Assembly (NCBI GenBank): GCA_029378245.1
Contig: JARKIF010000006.1
Location: 124,001 to 188,000, forward strand
Length of the DNA stretch: 64,000 bases
Reading direction: 5' to 3'
Origin: Roridomyces roridus
Lineage: Eukaryota; Basidiomycota; Agaricomycetes; Agaricales; Mycenaceae
Positions 1 through 10,774 of the stretch are shown here, one piece after another. The notes beneath the pieces were generated by a model. The model made no database searches. It was not told the DNA's origin and was given only the letters and a program-made list of their open reading frames with translations. How positions within the stretch are numbered: the first letter of the stretch is position 1; each line of letters opens with the position of its first letter. The position numbers were made by a program, and so were the translations under genes.

Positions 1-304
1 GAACCAGAGCGGAATCGTGCTCTTCGGCACGGTCACGGCTTCATCCACCAAAGGCGTGCCGTTGAAGTAGCTATCACGCGTGCCACCAAGAGCTACCACT
101 GGGCTGGCCCAGCTCGATTCGCGGTTTTTGCTGGTGATGGAAGGAACAAACCGAGTAGGATTGTTTGACCGACTGTTCGATATTATCACCCGTGGAAGAC
201 TAGGAAGTACATCGGTTTGTGCAACGGGTCCGAATCTCGCCCTGTCTATAACTGTGAAGTCGGGCAAGTGAAGCCAACGCACAACATCTGCTTCCCGGGT
301 CCCT
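1..304 (-). CDS. Partial uncharacterised gene, internal/3' exon
   Basis: On the minus strand an uninterrupted frame runs from a plausible acceptor (CGCAG at 309-305) through 304 down to position 1, about 101 codons without a stop, so the gene continues outside the window. The translated stretch is not low-complexity and includes the segments READVVRWLHLPDFTVIDRA and GGTRDSYFNGTPLVDEAV. No family was recognised. The start codon and upstream exon(s) were not resolved: an ATG at 397 is in another frame, and a good donor (GTGAGT) lies further upstream near 440. It is divergent from the thioesterase-like gene that starts at 581, leaving a short shared promoter region. Confidence 0.4.
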
Positions 305-580
305 CTGCGGAATATTGGCCGTCTTGGTTTTGCTCATTCGAGCAATGAATCCCGGAAAGTGGTGGACAGTGATGCCGCCAAAGTTGAGAGAAGACATGGA
401 GATAGTGATCCGAACTCACTTTTCCTACGCGTCATATTTCACTCGAGTCCTTTCACAAACAGAGAACCAACAGAGAACCCGATCCCGGCGATCCGGGATA
501 TTTACTTATCCCGGCGGTGTTCCGTGATCGACTGACTGCGGCCGCATATAGCCGACTCCTTCCGCTCTCCACCTACCGCC

Positions 581-2008
581 ATGTCAATGTCATCAACGCT
601 GGCGCGCTACACCGCGCTCGCCGTGGGTCGCACTCCGCCAAAACTGCTATCGGCGCTGGAAAGACTGCCCTTGACCTCGGCGAAATACCTCGTCGCCCTC
701 TTGTTCCTGCTCAATTACGGCGGTTGGCCGCTTGCATGGCATGGTACGTCTTTGCTCACGCACTGCCCGATTCCGAGTCCCAATCGTCTCTTTCCCAGCT
801 CGCATCATGTCACCTCTCTTCGAAGGATTCTTGGCAATTCACCTCATCAAGCTCCTTCACATATTCTCCCCCAAGCAATCCAGAAAAGCGGCCCTCGAGG
901 CCTGGTACGAGTCCCAAATGCCCATAGGAGAGCATCCGTTCCGCAAGGTCTGGACGCGGGGAGGATCCGTACGTCTGGATCAGAGTGATTTCAATATGCA
1001 CATGTCCAATTCTTCGTATGCGATGGTGAGGCGTCTGCTGTCTGGAGTTGACTGAGATTCGAATGTACTTATTCAGATCCTGGATTCTGCTCGGCTGCGT
1101 CTTGCGCTCTCGGCGTTCCCGAATATATTCCGATCTGGGGGTTGGGTACCTCTTTCAGGTGCGTGTGTCCCTTCCAACTTGGATTCAATGCACTAATTTC
1201 GTCGAAGCCACGCACTTTCACTTCATCCGTGAGATACCTATCTTCTCTCGGTACGAGGTGCGCGTCACTATCGGCTCATTTGACGACAAATGGGTAGGCA
1301 GCTCAGGTCTTGAAAATCTTGCACTTGGACTCACAGTTCTCCCAGCTCTGGGTCGTATCACGGTTCGTCAAGCCGGTATCTGTCTCGAAAAACCGGAGAA
1401 CCCCATTGCCACCTCAAAACCCACTGGCAACCACGGATAGCGGTGCTTCCTCCTCAGCCAACGCCTCGTCATCCAACCCCGAAGCTATCGCACAATCGCT
1501 CCTTGCCCGCGAAGCCGCCAAGACAGAGCCCGACGGCGCCCTGTTGTACTGTAATCCGTCTTCTCTCCACAGTCTCCCTCAGGCCCTGATACCGCCTCCA
1601 GCTATCACCGTCGAACAATTCTGCTTCAAACAAGGCAGGATGACTGTCCCCCCGGGCATCGTTCTCGCTGCAAATGGTTTCCACTCTGGCGCCGGCGCCT
1701 CCGTGCCCTCAGCCTCCCACAAAATTAAAGGGAAGCCCGCGCCCCCACCGCATTGGCCCGCCGTCCGCAGACTCATGCGTTCATCTGGTTTGAAAGATCT
1801 AGCGAGGTTTTATGCGGGTGGGTGGAAGGATGTGCCAGAGGGCGAGCGGTGGTGGGAGGAGGCGATGAAGCATTGTGAGGAGGAGAGAAGGGTCAGGTTG
1901 AGTCCTTTTGTTGGTGGAGATGGAGATGGAGGAGAGGTGTTGGGCGGATTGAAGGGTGGTATGGAAGGGGTGAGAGGGCTGGGTGAGGTTGGTGCGATTC
2001 GTGCTTGA
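581..2008 (+). CDS. Thioesterase-like (4HBT/hotdog-fold) protein, five exons
   Basis: Exons 581-743, 799-1025, 1077-1158, 1208-1293 and 1337-2008 join in frame into 409 residues; all four introns are 43-55 bp GT-AG. The N-terminus has a hydrophobic stretch (about residues 38-52). Residues 118-130 carry DFNMHMSNSSYAM and the next exon begins ILDSARLRLALSAFPNIF. Then follow THFHFIREIPIFSRYEVRV and the strand FSQLWVVSRFV. This is the pattern of the fungal THEM6-like 4HBT_2 proteins, often annotated only as thioesterase superfamily. The asparagine/histidine-rich loop sits where hotdog enzymes bind the acyl thioester. A Pro/Ala/Ser-rich insertion (about 225-270) precedes the conserved segment EQFCFKQGRMTVPPGIVLAANGF. 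The C-terminus is Gly/Glu-rich and probably disordered. The substrate is unknown and acyl-thioester hydrolysis is inferred from the family. Confidence 0.82.
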
Positions 2009-2441
2009 TTCAGTGAATGATGCCAAAGCACAACCGGCTGGACTACTGGTGCGTGGACATATGCAAAGTAGGCCACGGCAAGGGGCACGCCGGTGATGGT
2101 CGAAAGAGAGATCACTTACAGAAACTGCGTCCCACTTGTTACAGTGTTCAATCGGAACACACCTCTTTGGGAAACCAAATTGAAAGTATCTGCCAGCGGA
2201 TTCAGAATCTATGCGACGATAACTGCTCCGTTCTGGCTCCCAGAACTCTCAAGTCTCACATGTCGAAATCCAAGGCTGAATGCCCAATATTGGCGCTGTG
2301 TCCACTGTCGAACCAGCGAAGCCATTTGATGCATCGAACCTACCACACACCGCTCTCAAGGCTGTACATCAGAAATGTATCAGCCGCAATCGCCATCCCT
2401 GTCCCTGACATCCACGACCGGGCGATTGTCGACCTCGGTGA
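2009..2441. other. Intergenic, no supported gene
   Basis: The stretch follows the stop of the thioesterase-like gene. Short open frames occur on both strands, and on the minus strand a GTAAGT donor-like site near 2115 is followed by a hydrophobic frame, but no consistent exon chain was found. Confidence 0.4.
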
Positions 2442-3170
2442 GTGCACTGTCGGGAAGAGGGTACACCATTTCAGTTCGGGAACACATGTACTCTCCATTC
2501 GACGCTCTCCTTCACACAAACACCGGTCCATCCGGCCCAAATCCGAGATTTTCTCGAGAAAGCGCGAGCTGGGCTCGACGGAATCGCCCCAGAAATCGCC
2601 CAGCTCCAGTCATTGCTCGACGCTGCCTTGAAGAAGCGCGACGACTTGCAGGAGTCCATGGACGCACGTCGCACATGCAGCCTTACTGTCTCCGGTACGC
2701 AGACTCCCGCATGACATCGTCCGAGTCATATTCCTTGCCTCGCTGCCAGAGACCCGCAACTCTGCACTCGTAGGCAAAAATCCCCATCCTTCTATCCCAG
2801 GTCTGCGGCGCTTGGCGAAATATCGCGCTTTCGGCTCCCCGGCTTTGGGCTTCCATCCATATCGTCGTGCCACGACAAGCAAAGCTCGATTACCTCACAG
2901 CCAGGTCAGGCTCTGGCTATCTCACTCCGGGGCTGTTCCTTTGTCGATATCCCTACGGTTCTCGGCCACAGCCTTTTCGTATCAAGGACCTTGCGGAATA
3001 GCGTCTTTGTTGGATCTCCTCGTCGATCAATCGCGTCGATGGCAGCACGCCCTCAAGTTCCGCTGTGATGCATCGTCATGGAATACAATTCTCGAAATAA
3101 ATTTACAACATTCCACCGCGCCTCAACGCCGCAGCGCCAGATCCATATCCCCACAAATACCACAAAAGTG
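2442..3170 (+). pseudogene. Degenerate F-box protein gene
   Basis: The region translates in pieces as the usual N-terminal half of a basidiomycete F-box protein. First a coiled segment in one frame (AQIRDFLEKARAGLDGIAPE, IAQLQSLLDAALKKRDDLQE), then after a frameshift near 2665 the F-box (LSPVRRLPHDIVRVIFLASL). A second shift near 2800 leads to VCGAWRNIALSAPRLWASIH, after which a stop ends the frame at about 3000. Intact members of the family run F-box, VCxxWRxIAxxTPxLW and then several hundred residues of LRR-like sequence, so this copy is both frameshifted and truncated. F-box proteins are substrate adaptors of SCF ubiquitin ligases; this locus is unlikely to make one. Remnants may extend to about 3450. 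Confidence 0.72.
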
Positions 3171-4398
3171 ACCCTTCCCCCTGTCTGGTCGAGCCGATGC
3201 TCACCCGTGTCCCATTGCTCTTCGTCTCCTTCATGGCCTTGGCCTTGTACGCAGTTGCGTGAATGCGAATCTTTTTCGTCTTGATTGAAAATTCGTCATT
3301 CCGTAGGTGTATCTCCCGCCCCAGCCCCTAAGCAGATCTAGCCGCATTACGTGCACGATATTGTTCCTTCCGACGTGCAGCGTCTTGTGCCCGGGCGAGA
3401 CGTGTAATTTTACGCCGCAGTGTGTTTCGTTGCTTTTCAGTTGGCGGGTTGACACTGATCAACGTGAGTAGAATGTGTTATGAATTTTCTCATGTGTAAT
3501 GTGTGCCTGCCACGAGCTGAATGGATAGTGTAGTACATGTCAAAAATGTAGCGGTGAAAATGGAACGCATGTGTCAGATTCGTCTGATACTCCTAGAGGC
3601 TTGCCATGAAATAGAACTCTTAGCATTGCGTTTCTTCGCTGGTCCATTCATTTCCATTTGAATGTGTACTCCTGTCATCCCTCGAGTTGCCTCGAGCGAC
3701 AACCGCATACAGTCTTGGTATTAAATAATATCAATGCCGCGCTCGATGTCCATGTTCAACCATGTCAGATTATGACTCCGCAGTGGCCCGTGGGGCTCCT
3801 AATTTGCCGCATTATCACACCTTTGTCGCTGCCGCTGCCGCAATCCCGCTGCCGCGGCGGAAAAACAAAACTGATTGCAGATGAAAACTGTGAGTGCATT
3901 TTTGTGTTGTAGGTCACGGTGCTAGTGTTCAAAGGAGAATCTGGTCCAGACTTTGGCAGTGGCGCATGACAGTAAGTTACATGAAATTGAAGTTACATGA
4001 AATTGAATTGACGAACCGAAATCGCGGGAGGGTGCACTAGTCCAAATGTCTTATGCTGTTGAAATACAAGATCTCAACACGGCGACGCTGTATAAATGCC
4101 GACGACAGGCGGGCCGTTGAATCAGCGGTCCAGGGCGGGATGCATTGTGATTTTTCGTGAAGGAAATGTTTGGTCAGAGCACTAAATAATGGAATTGCGG
4201 GTCTGTCTGTCGCATGTCCCTAGTCCTCGTAAGGTCAAACGAATGGCACAGAATCCGCTTGAATTCATAGACGGGAGTTTCGTGACAACCATGGGCACAA
4301 TCCAAGCACAACCTCAGATCCTCATCATCCGCCCGGAAATAAGTCAGTATTCCAGGGTATAAAAGGAGATCAGCCTGACGAATAGCATCCACTTAACT
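3171..4398. other. Intergenic, contains a short perfect tandem repeat
   Basis: No credible coding exon was found. A 16-bp unit (AAGTTACATGAAATTG) is present twice in perfect tandem at 3974-3989 and 3990-4005. A TATA-like string lies near 4091, and the true promoter of the next gene is at the right end. Confidence 0.45.
4358..4364 (+). promoter_or_regulatory. TATA box of the small secreted peptide gene at 4399
   Basis: TATAAAA lies 41 bp upstream of the start codon at 4399, a normal position for a core promoter with a very short 5' leader. Confidence 0.6.
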
Positions 4399-4695
4399 AT
4401 GAGGTTCTCAACCCAGGTCAGTCAATCCCAAAGCTACAGGTCACGTTGAATTAAACTCTGGTGCAGCTTCTCATCGCCCTGTTTGCAACCGTGGTCAGCG
4501 TCACCGCTGTCCCCGCGCAAATGGAGGCCAAGCAGGTCCACTGCGACCTGGCGTGTCTTCCTGTTGATTGTGTGCGTGCACATTCTTTCATAGGCCTGCG
4601 TACGGAGTCTGCTTACATACTTTTCTTGCCAGGGAGACCGCGCTGTGACTTCACGGGACTGTTTTGGCAACCCGTGTTCTTGTGCGCCCTATTGA
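4399..4695 (+). CDS. Small secreted cysteine-rich peptide, three exons
   Basis: Exons 4399-4416, 4467-4571 and 4633-4695 splice (GT-AG introns of 50 and 61 bp) into about 61 residues. The N-terminus is a clear signal peptide: MRFSTQ, then a hydrophobic run LLIALFATVVSVTAV with a likely cut after VPA. The mature peptide has six cysteines with spacing C-x3-C-x4-C-x9-C-x4-C-x1-C and ends CSCAPY. No known family was recognised; it is too short for a hydrophobin and lacks that family's paired cysteines. It is likely exported and disulfide-stabilised. A TATA box lies 41 bp upstream. Three further secreted Cys-rich genes lie within 6.4 kb, on the other strand. Confidence 0.78.
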
Positions 4696-7600
4696 TTGGA
4701 ATCCGCGTCTTGGTACGATCAGGGCTCGATATACATACAATTTTGTCTGCCCAAAATACCATGAATGCATGTGCTGGACCAATGCACCCCGGGATGCTAG
4801 CCGCCGGGTTGAGTGACAGGATTTGGAATGAAAGAGAACCCCCACGTACCGTGACGTACGGTGCGCACGAGGCGTGCATCGACCGCCGCAAGGAGACGGA
4901 CGATGGGAGGATCAAGGCGGGTTGGCCCTTTTTGTGAGCCGGGCGAATGGAAATCACGGATGTGCTGGCTACTCCTAGCACTGGGCAAGTTGAGCCAATC
5001 GCTACCCACCACTCCGGGCGCCAGCAGACGAATGTACCGCAATTAATATTGTGCGATCAGTGTGAAGTCCATAATCCCGCTTCGACAACTTTCTCTTGTC
5101 ATGCCGCGCCGCCATGTTGTACGCGAAGCGGGCCAGCCCGGATTGAATTACAGGCTCTAGATCACTGTGAAAGGCGGTTGGGGCTCGTGGCCTGAGGGAG
5201 ACTGATCAATATGCTTCCAGTTGGACTTCTCAGCTCGGAAACGCACCGTCGAGGTCTACTTTCCCGGATTGAAACACGTCGCCCAAATCTTCAATGAATA
5301 AGATCAGCTGGGTGGATTCAACGATGGTAACGCACCTTGTGTACATCCGAGGAAACCAGTTGGAAGGCCGCTGCGCCGATATATAAAAAGACCATGGGTC
5401 GCACGATGAACAGAAGCGGAGTTGTTTTCAGTGAGCTATAGATCCTGATGCTGAAAACCGTCAAACTAGTGAATACTGGAAGCAGCCCATGCCATTTGAG
5501 CACGACTCACTCATGTCTACTATTAGGCACAGCGCCGCGGGATACTCGTCCGATGGGAGACTGGATAAGGACTGAGATAAGAGACTTTGCGTTTGGTCGG
5601 GATCCCCGGACGTCAGTTCAAATCGGTCAAACGGAAAGACAGCTGGGACCAGGATGAGAAACTCCGTGACAGGTGGCCCACGTCCGTGTGCGCCGAGGAG
5701 ATCCATGGAGAAAGAAATGAAGACAAGCGAGCAGCGAGAGACAAGAGCACCCACTGCCACCCAGGGAGACAAAAAAGCTTCTTGCGTTGCTAGTCCTTTT
5801 TACAAGATGCTGCTTCAAGCTGTGTGGTTGTCAGGAGCCCCCGTGCGAGCAAGACCGAGAATACGAGATGGGCGTTTCGGGACAAGGGAGGCTTTGTTTG
5901 GTCGCCATCATGACTCATCCAAACACCGCCAACACACCGCGCTCCTCATTGAAGAATGGGCGACCTCTCCCTATTGTGCTGCCGTCCAAATGATGTGCTG
6001 TGGCGCCCTCGATCCTAGGACCTTCCGTCTCCCGCCCTCCGCCCTCCGCTAGCTGTTTTCACGCTCTGTTCTTTTTGGGACTCGTAGACGACTTTTGGGA
6101 CGCTTGGTGCGTCTGCTGGGCTCCCAATTACCCAGCCATCTAACCCATATTCCAGATTTCATCTGAGGTTACCCTTCCCCGGGGATTTCACGATGTCCGC
6201 CTCTGCAAATCCGCCACGTCATCGTGTCCCTGACGAAGCCTCTAGTCGCTCATCCGGACCCGTTGCGACCCTGAGGTTGTCATCCACCTTATTCGCTCCA
6301 CCAACCGCTCTCCTCGGCGTCCTCGCCACCCTCGCCACCTCCATCGGATGCACGGCGTGGCGTCCTGCTGTTTTTCAGGGCTCCGGGTACGTGGCGTTCC
6401 CGTCGCGTATGTGTGGAGCGAGGAGACGCAAGGAGTAACCCAAGATCATCCGTATCCCCCTCCTCGCAGCAGACGACTCGCCTGTGGCGCTCCAGGCCTC
6501 GTCGAACCTTCTTGTGACACCCCTCTCCCTCCATAGCGCTCGTCAGTATCGTGCGTAGTCGACCTAACCAAGAGGCATCTCTTCACCTCCACGCGCCTTC
6601 AGCCTTTACCGCTCCCCTACCTCCCGCTCCCGCCTCAATCTCACGACCATCTACCTTTACCGCGGCGTCGTCGCCCGCGTCATGACCCTGCTCGGCTTGC
6701 GCGCTTCCCTCATCCGCTCTTAATCTACCTCCCTCTCCCACGATCGACAATCCAAATACGTATGAACCATCGACGACATCCACTATATCGCTATTACCAC
6801 GCTGTCTGTAACCCGTAGCAATACGACCGATTCTTGACCATCTTCTCTGCATGTAGTGCCTGGCTACGCCTCTCTTCGACGCCTTCACTTCCAATTCTAT
6901 GGCTCTTGACGGGTATCTATCATGCTGCGAACGGTTTACCCCACAGCGGAGCTGCATGCGGGGACACGCATACGATTTGAGGATCTCTGCCATTGGGTCT
7001 CTTCTCCGTCCTTGCCACAGGAAATCTGCGGAGCGCGATGGAATTGTTTCCTGCTTCTCGATAAAGTTCCAGCCACTTAATATCTTCCAGGCGCCTCCGA
7101 ATCCAGTGAGAAAGGCGAATTCCCGGTGAAGGTTCGTTCGATTCGAGCCCTGGCTGATGGATGTCTTTCTAGATTCTTTTCTTTCTATCTCGCAACCACT
7201 ACCCAGCACACACAATACTATCACACACGCGGTGTGCACCAGCGATACTTGCTTGCACAATGTTCTCGAACCCCTTAGCTGAGGGCAGCTCGTTCGATTC
7301 GAGCCTCCGCCATGTGGGGAAAGGGAAACGCCGAGTCAAATGTTTTTCAACCCTCGTCGCTGGGACTGAATGTGGTACTGCAGTGCGGGGTCTTCGTTTC
7401 CCCATTCTGGATCAGGTTCTAAACTTCTCCTGGCTTAAATCTTTCCAGATTCGTTGCAAGTGAGTAGCTGTACACGAATTGATTCCTGGTCGGATGCCAA
7501 TCCTCACGTACACTCAGGAACGCTTCCCCCTAGCACACCCTTCCCCTTCAACGCGCATCATCATATTTGCCTCTGAGGTTGAGGCGTTCAAACGAATTGT

Positions 7601-8183
7601 CTGCAGAGCTCGGTGTCTTTATATTCACTATCTCACATCTCAACGTTCAACCTTCATCCGTCAGGTTCCCCACAGCGAGTCAATCGGTGAAGAGCGTGGT
7701 TGGATCGACCGCGACCAGTCGGCTGTGAAGGCATTCGAAGAGTGTGGAGTCGACATGAACGTTGGCACTGTTGGCAGGCGTTGCGAGGCGCGGGGTGTTA
7801 ACTGGATATCTCGGCGTTGGATGACATAATCGTCTCACCGCAGCCGCCTAACCTAAGAGCTTGTTCCTGGCTGATCGACGACAATTTTCCGCTGGCTGGA
7901 GATTCAAGTGTGACATGATGATGAAGCGGAACATGACAACGTTGGCCCAGGGTGCGTCGAAGTCACAATTGTTAGGACAGCCAAAAGCAATTCAAGTGCA
8001 TAATCAACTACGTGCCCCGAACTTCCATTCCGATTCATAATGGGGAGTAAAAAAAGTCACGACAAGACGACACACAAATGTGCCCAGGGGATTCGAACCA
8101 CCGACAGTCAAACACAAATTTCATTCCCATTCCACGTCACATATCGATGAAGCCTGTATCATATCCCTTGGATACCACATGAA
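4696..8183. other. Long stretch without a supported gene
   Basis: Several open frames occur but none has convincing family features or splice chains. The longest is 6583-7260 on the minus strand (225 codons, low-complexity Gly/Ala/Asp C-terminus). A plus-strand frame from 6193 (MSASANPPRHRVPDEASS, then a hydrophobic LLGVLATLATSIG) ends near a GTACGT donor at about 6389 and could be a first exon, but no downstream exon could be chosen. Two T-arm-like palindromes near 7128 and 7288 were examined and rejected as tRNAs. Confidence 0.35.
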
Positions 8184-8544
8184 TCACGGGCAAGGAACCT
8201 CGCAAGTACAATCCGCCGCGCAGGTCGCATCCGAAATGTCCGGCGTCGCGCCGTTGGCGGAGCACGACCAGGGGAGCGCCTGGCACGCAAGTTGCTGGTT
8301 GACGCCGCCCTGGCAAGAGAGGAAGGGCAGAATATCGCAGTGGAGCTGTAACGATAGTCTTTAGCTACTCATTTTGACATGCGAGAGGATGGGAACGTGT
8401 ACCTGAGGCTCGCGTGTGCCGAGCTCAGCGACGGGCTAAGAGGCGGGATTTCAATTCCACGACGGGTGGGGAGAAAAAATGGGTACGAACGTTGGCTGCC
8501 GCGAGGGCGATGACTGAAGCGATGAAAGCAGCGAGGAGTTGCAT
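8184..8544 (-). CDS. Small secreted 8-cysteine peptide, paralogue A
   Basis: Exon 1 (8544-8491) encodes an 18-residue signal peptide core (MQLLAAFIASVIALAAAN). A 145-bp intron (GTTCGT...TTACAG) leads to exon 2 (8345-8184), giving 71 residues. The mature part has eight cysteines spaced C-x7-C-x9-C-x6-C-x13-C-x3-C-x1-C-x3-C and ends CEVPCP. It is a clear paralogue of the gene at 9236-9589: same intron position, same cysteine spacing, same exon lengths (54 and 162 nt). A TATA box lies about 45 bp upstream of the ATG. Family and function are not recognised; an extracellular disulfide-rich peptide is inferred. Confidence 0.82.
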
Positions 8545-8585
8545 TTTCAAACTGGAATCTAATGGATATTCCCTGTACTGGGCGT

Positions 8586-8595
8586 CTTTTATATA
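8586..8595 (-). promoter_or_regulatory. TATA box of secreted peptide paralogue A
   Basis: Reading the minus strand, TATATAAAAG lies 42 bp before the ATG at 8544, matching the arrangement at the other secreted peptide genes here. Confidence 0.55.
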
Positions 8596-9235
8596 CCCTC
8601 ACCGGAGCTCAATTATGTATTGTTCCCCGGATAATCATTGTAAAACTACTCGGACGCCGCCGAAGAGCGCCGAAGCCGTTCATTTTAGTTCCTTTTCACA
8701 TCGCCTACAGCTGCGGGCGCGGGATTACTTCAATATAAACATCGTGCTGGACGGCCTTGGCATAAGCGAAGCCACAATGGAGGTAGTTTACATGTCATAA
8801 GCAAGATCGGTACATTGTTTCGACATCGCCGCGGTGAATTGCAATTGGACTTGTTGAGGTATCCAAGCTGTATCCCTAGTGTGTGACTAGCGGCTAGCCG
8901 ACGGTTGCCGACCAAACGTGCTGACCAGAGTTGTGTTCAAATCAGTGAAATGATTCCCGTTTTGATGAGTTGATTGATCACAGCCATGCATCTGATTACG
9001 GATCAATGGCAGACCATGACATTCATTCACGCAGAAGGTTTCGAGCTCCCGGTCTCCGTTTGGTTCAAAAACGAAGCATTAAGAGGGCATGCCACCAGAT
9101 TGAGTCGAACCACTCTGTAATATAGGTGGATATCATTACTTGCAAGAACACAAATGTTATTCATATCACAAACAGCCCAGATATCTATGAAATTCAAGCT
9201 CCGTCCCATTTGTTGACAACCTCTGGTGAAACCCT

Positions 9236-9589
9236 TCACGGGCAAGGAATTTCACAAACACATTGCGCGGCACACGTCGCATCCGAAATGACCGGGGTCG
9301 CGCCGTTGGAGGGGCAGGACCAGGGGAGAGCCTGGCACGCCAGCTGTTGGTCGATACCACCCTCGCAAGAGAGGAAGGGTAGGATCTGGCACGACCGCTG
9401 GAAAAAGCCATGATGCAATTAGCTGGCAAATTCGTTTTCAAATGAGGAGCGGAAAGGACGGACAGGGTTACTAGCGACGGGCTACGCGAGTGTTCAGTTC
9501 AACGACAAGCCGTGCTGGAAAGAAGTGGTACCCACGTTGGCAGCCGCGAGGGCGACGAACGAAGCAATGAGAGTGGTCAGAAGTTGCAT
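9236..9589 (-). CDS. Small secreted 8-cysteine peptide, paralogue B
   Basis: Exon 1 (9589-9536) encodes MQLLTTLIASFVALAAAN, a signal peptide. A 138-bp intron (GTGGGT...TTCCAG) is followed by exon 2 (9397-9236). The product has 71 residues with the same eight-cysteine spacing as paralogue A (C-x7-C-x9-C-x6-C-x13-C-x3-C-x1-C-x3-C), starts RSCQILPFLSC and ends CEIPCP. Conserved non-cysteine blocks shared with A are the ILPFLSC and QQLACQALPWSC cores. The pair is a tandem duplication of about 1.05 kb period and includes promoter-proximal similarity. Function unknown; secretion is inferred from the signal peptide. Confidence 0.82.
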
Positions 9590-9643
9590 TGCAGTTGAGA
9601 CCCGGTATGTGATTCGATGCATAATCATTCCCTTGGCCGAGCT

Positions 9644-9654
9644 TTATATCCTTC
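9644..9654 (-). promoter_or_regulatory. TATA box of secreted peptide paralogue B
   Basis: GGATATAAAGC on the minus strand lies 55 bp upstream of the ATG at 9589. Confidence 0.5.
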
Positions 9655-10257
9655 CAGGGACGCTGATTCCTTGACGGTGACAGACACGGTGAAACTACCG
9701 CACGCCGCCGCTCCCGCCCTATTTATTCAAATGAATTGGGACAACGCGCGGGATTACTGTCGCTATGCGCTATTCAAACCCCGTCCCCGACGGCTTGGAG
9801 GTATGCCAGAATGATACTACCCGACCCTTGGTAAACCATCCATGGACGCGAAGCACAGTTTGGCCCCGGGTGGGTTTCGAACTTGACTCAATGGATATGT
9901 TCGTAGCCACGGTCGCGCTAACGTCATTCTGCAAACCCAGCTCTGCCGGGAAACCCGGGACCCGCGGGCATCGACCCAAATGCTGGCGTCCCTACCGCTG
10001 ACGAGAAGCAACAAAATCCACACCGCCGGGACTCCGCGAACTCCCACTACGCCAATTGATGGCGCTGCTACTGTTTTCAGGCGAGCGATGGCCGGCCGGT
10101 GGCATGCCGAGTCACTGGCTAGAAACAGGTCTCACTGCCGTGGCTTCGCCGCGCGTTGGCATCATAATATATCGCATTATCAAGTACTTCGAATCCGCGT
10201 CTCTGTACCGATATCCCAATTGTATAAATCCCTCCACAACAGCCTCCACATATTCCA

Positions 10258-10774
10258 TCATTTCTCTGGCGCGATCGCTCCGATTCTGGGGCAGCCTTGG
10301 CCGTTTGTAATACACCTTGAAGGAAGTCCCATCAGCATTCAATTGATTCCAGCCGGGAAAGGCGGGACAGTCAAACTTAAGTACTTACCTGCTTCCCAGG
10401 GTGAGACAGCAGAACTCATCGCTGCCGCCTGTGGAAGTACGATGGTTAGCTAGTGCTGGGGCGTTGAAAACAGGAAGATATCCGTACACGGCGGCTGGGA
10501 TTCGGTATATCAGTCAGCTCCACGTGTTCTGGTCAAACGAGGAAAACGTACGCAGGGAGCAAAGGTCGGGCACGCAGGCAACTACACAGAGGGATCGATC
10601 AGTCAACCACAATATTCAGGAAGGAAAGTTTCGCACAGGCGGGTTGCCACCTGTACAACGATACCCGTCAGCAAGCGTTCACCCATGGTCGAGGGTTGAC
10701 TCACAGACAATGGCCAGGGCGCCGTTGGTTACGGCGAGAAGGAGCAGGACGCTTGAGATGAATTTGGCGTACAT
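10258..10774 (-). CDS. Small secreted peptide with a C-C-CC-C-C (knottin-like) pattern
   Basis: Exon 1 (10774-10705) encodes a strong signal peptide (MYAKFISSVLLLLAVTNGAL). Downstream exons 10581-10552, 10428-10389 and 10315-10258 have good GT/AG borders and join in one frame to give 65 residues. The mature part has six cysteines spaced C-x4-C-x8-CC-x6-C-x6-C and ends IGAIAPEK. This order (two single, one adjacent pair, two single) resembles inhibitor-cystine-knot peptides, but no family was assigned. The first intron is uncertain: a small extra exon after the acceptor at about 10651 would change the frame and give a proline-rich alternative. A TATA-like string (CAATATAAG) lies upstream. Confidence 0.6.

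Noticed and set aside
6583..7260. 225-codon minus-strand ORF
   Set aside because: Composition becomes low-complexity Gly/Ala/Asp; no motifs, no splice context; the opposite strand is pyrimidine-rich, which favours long antisense frames by chance.
7125..7310. Two TΨC-arm-like palindromes (GTTCGTTCGATTCGAGC and GCTCGTTCGATTCGAGC)
   Set aside because: No matching acceptor stem, anticodon arm or A box within tRNA distance on either strand.
8085..8105. GGGATTCGAACC resembling a tRNA B box on the minus strand
   Set aside because: T-stem pairing is poor and no 5' half of a tRNA can be folded with it.
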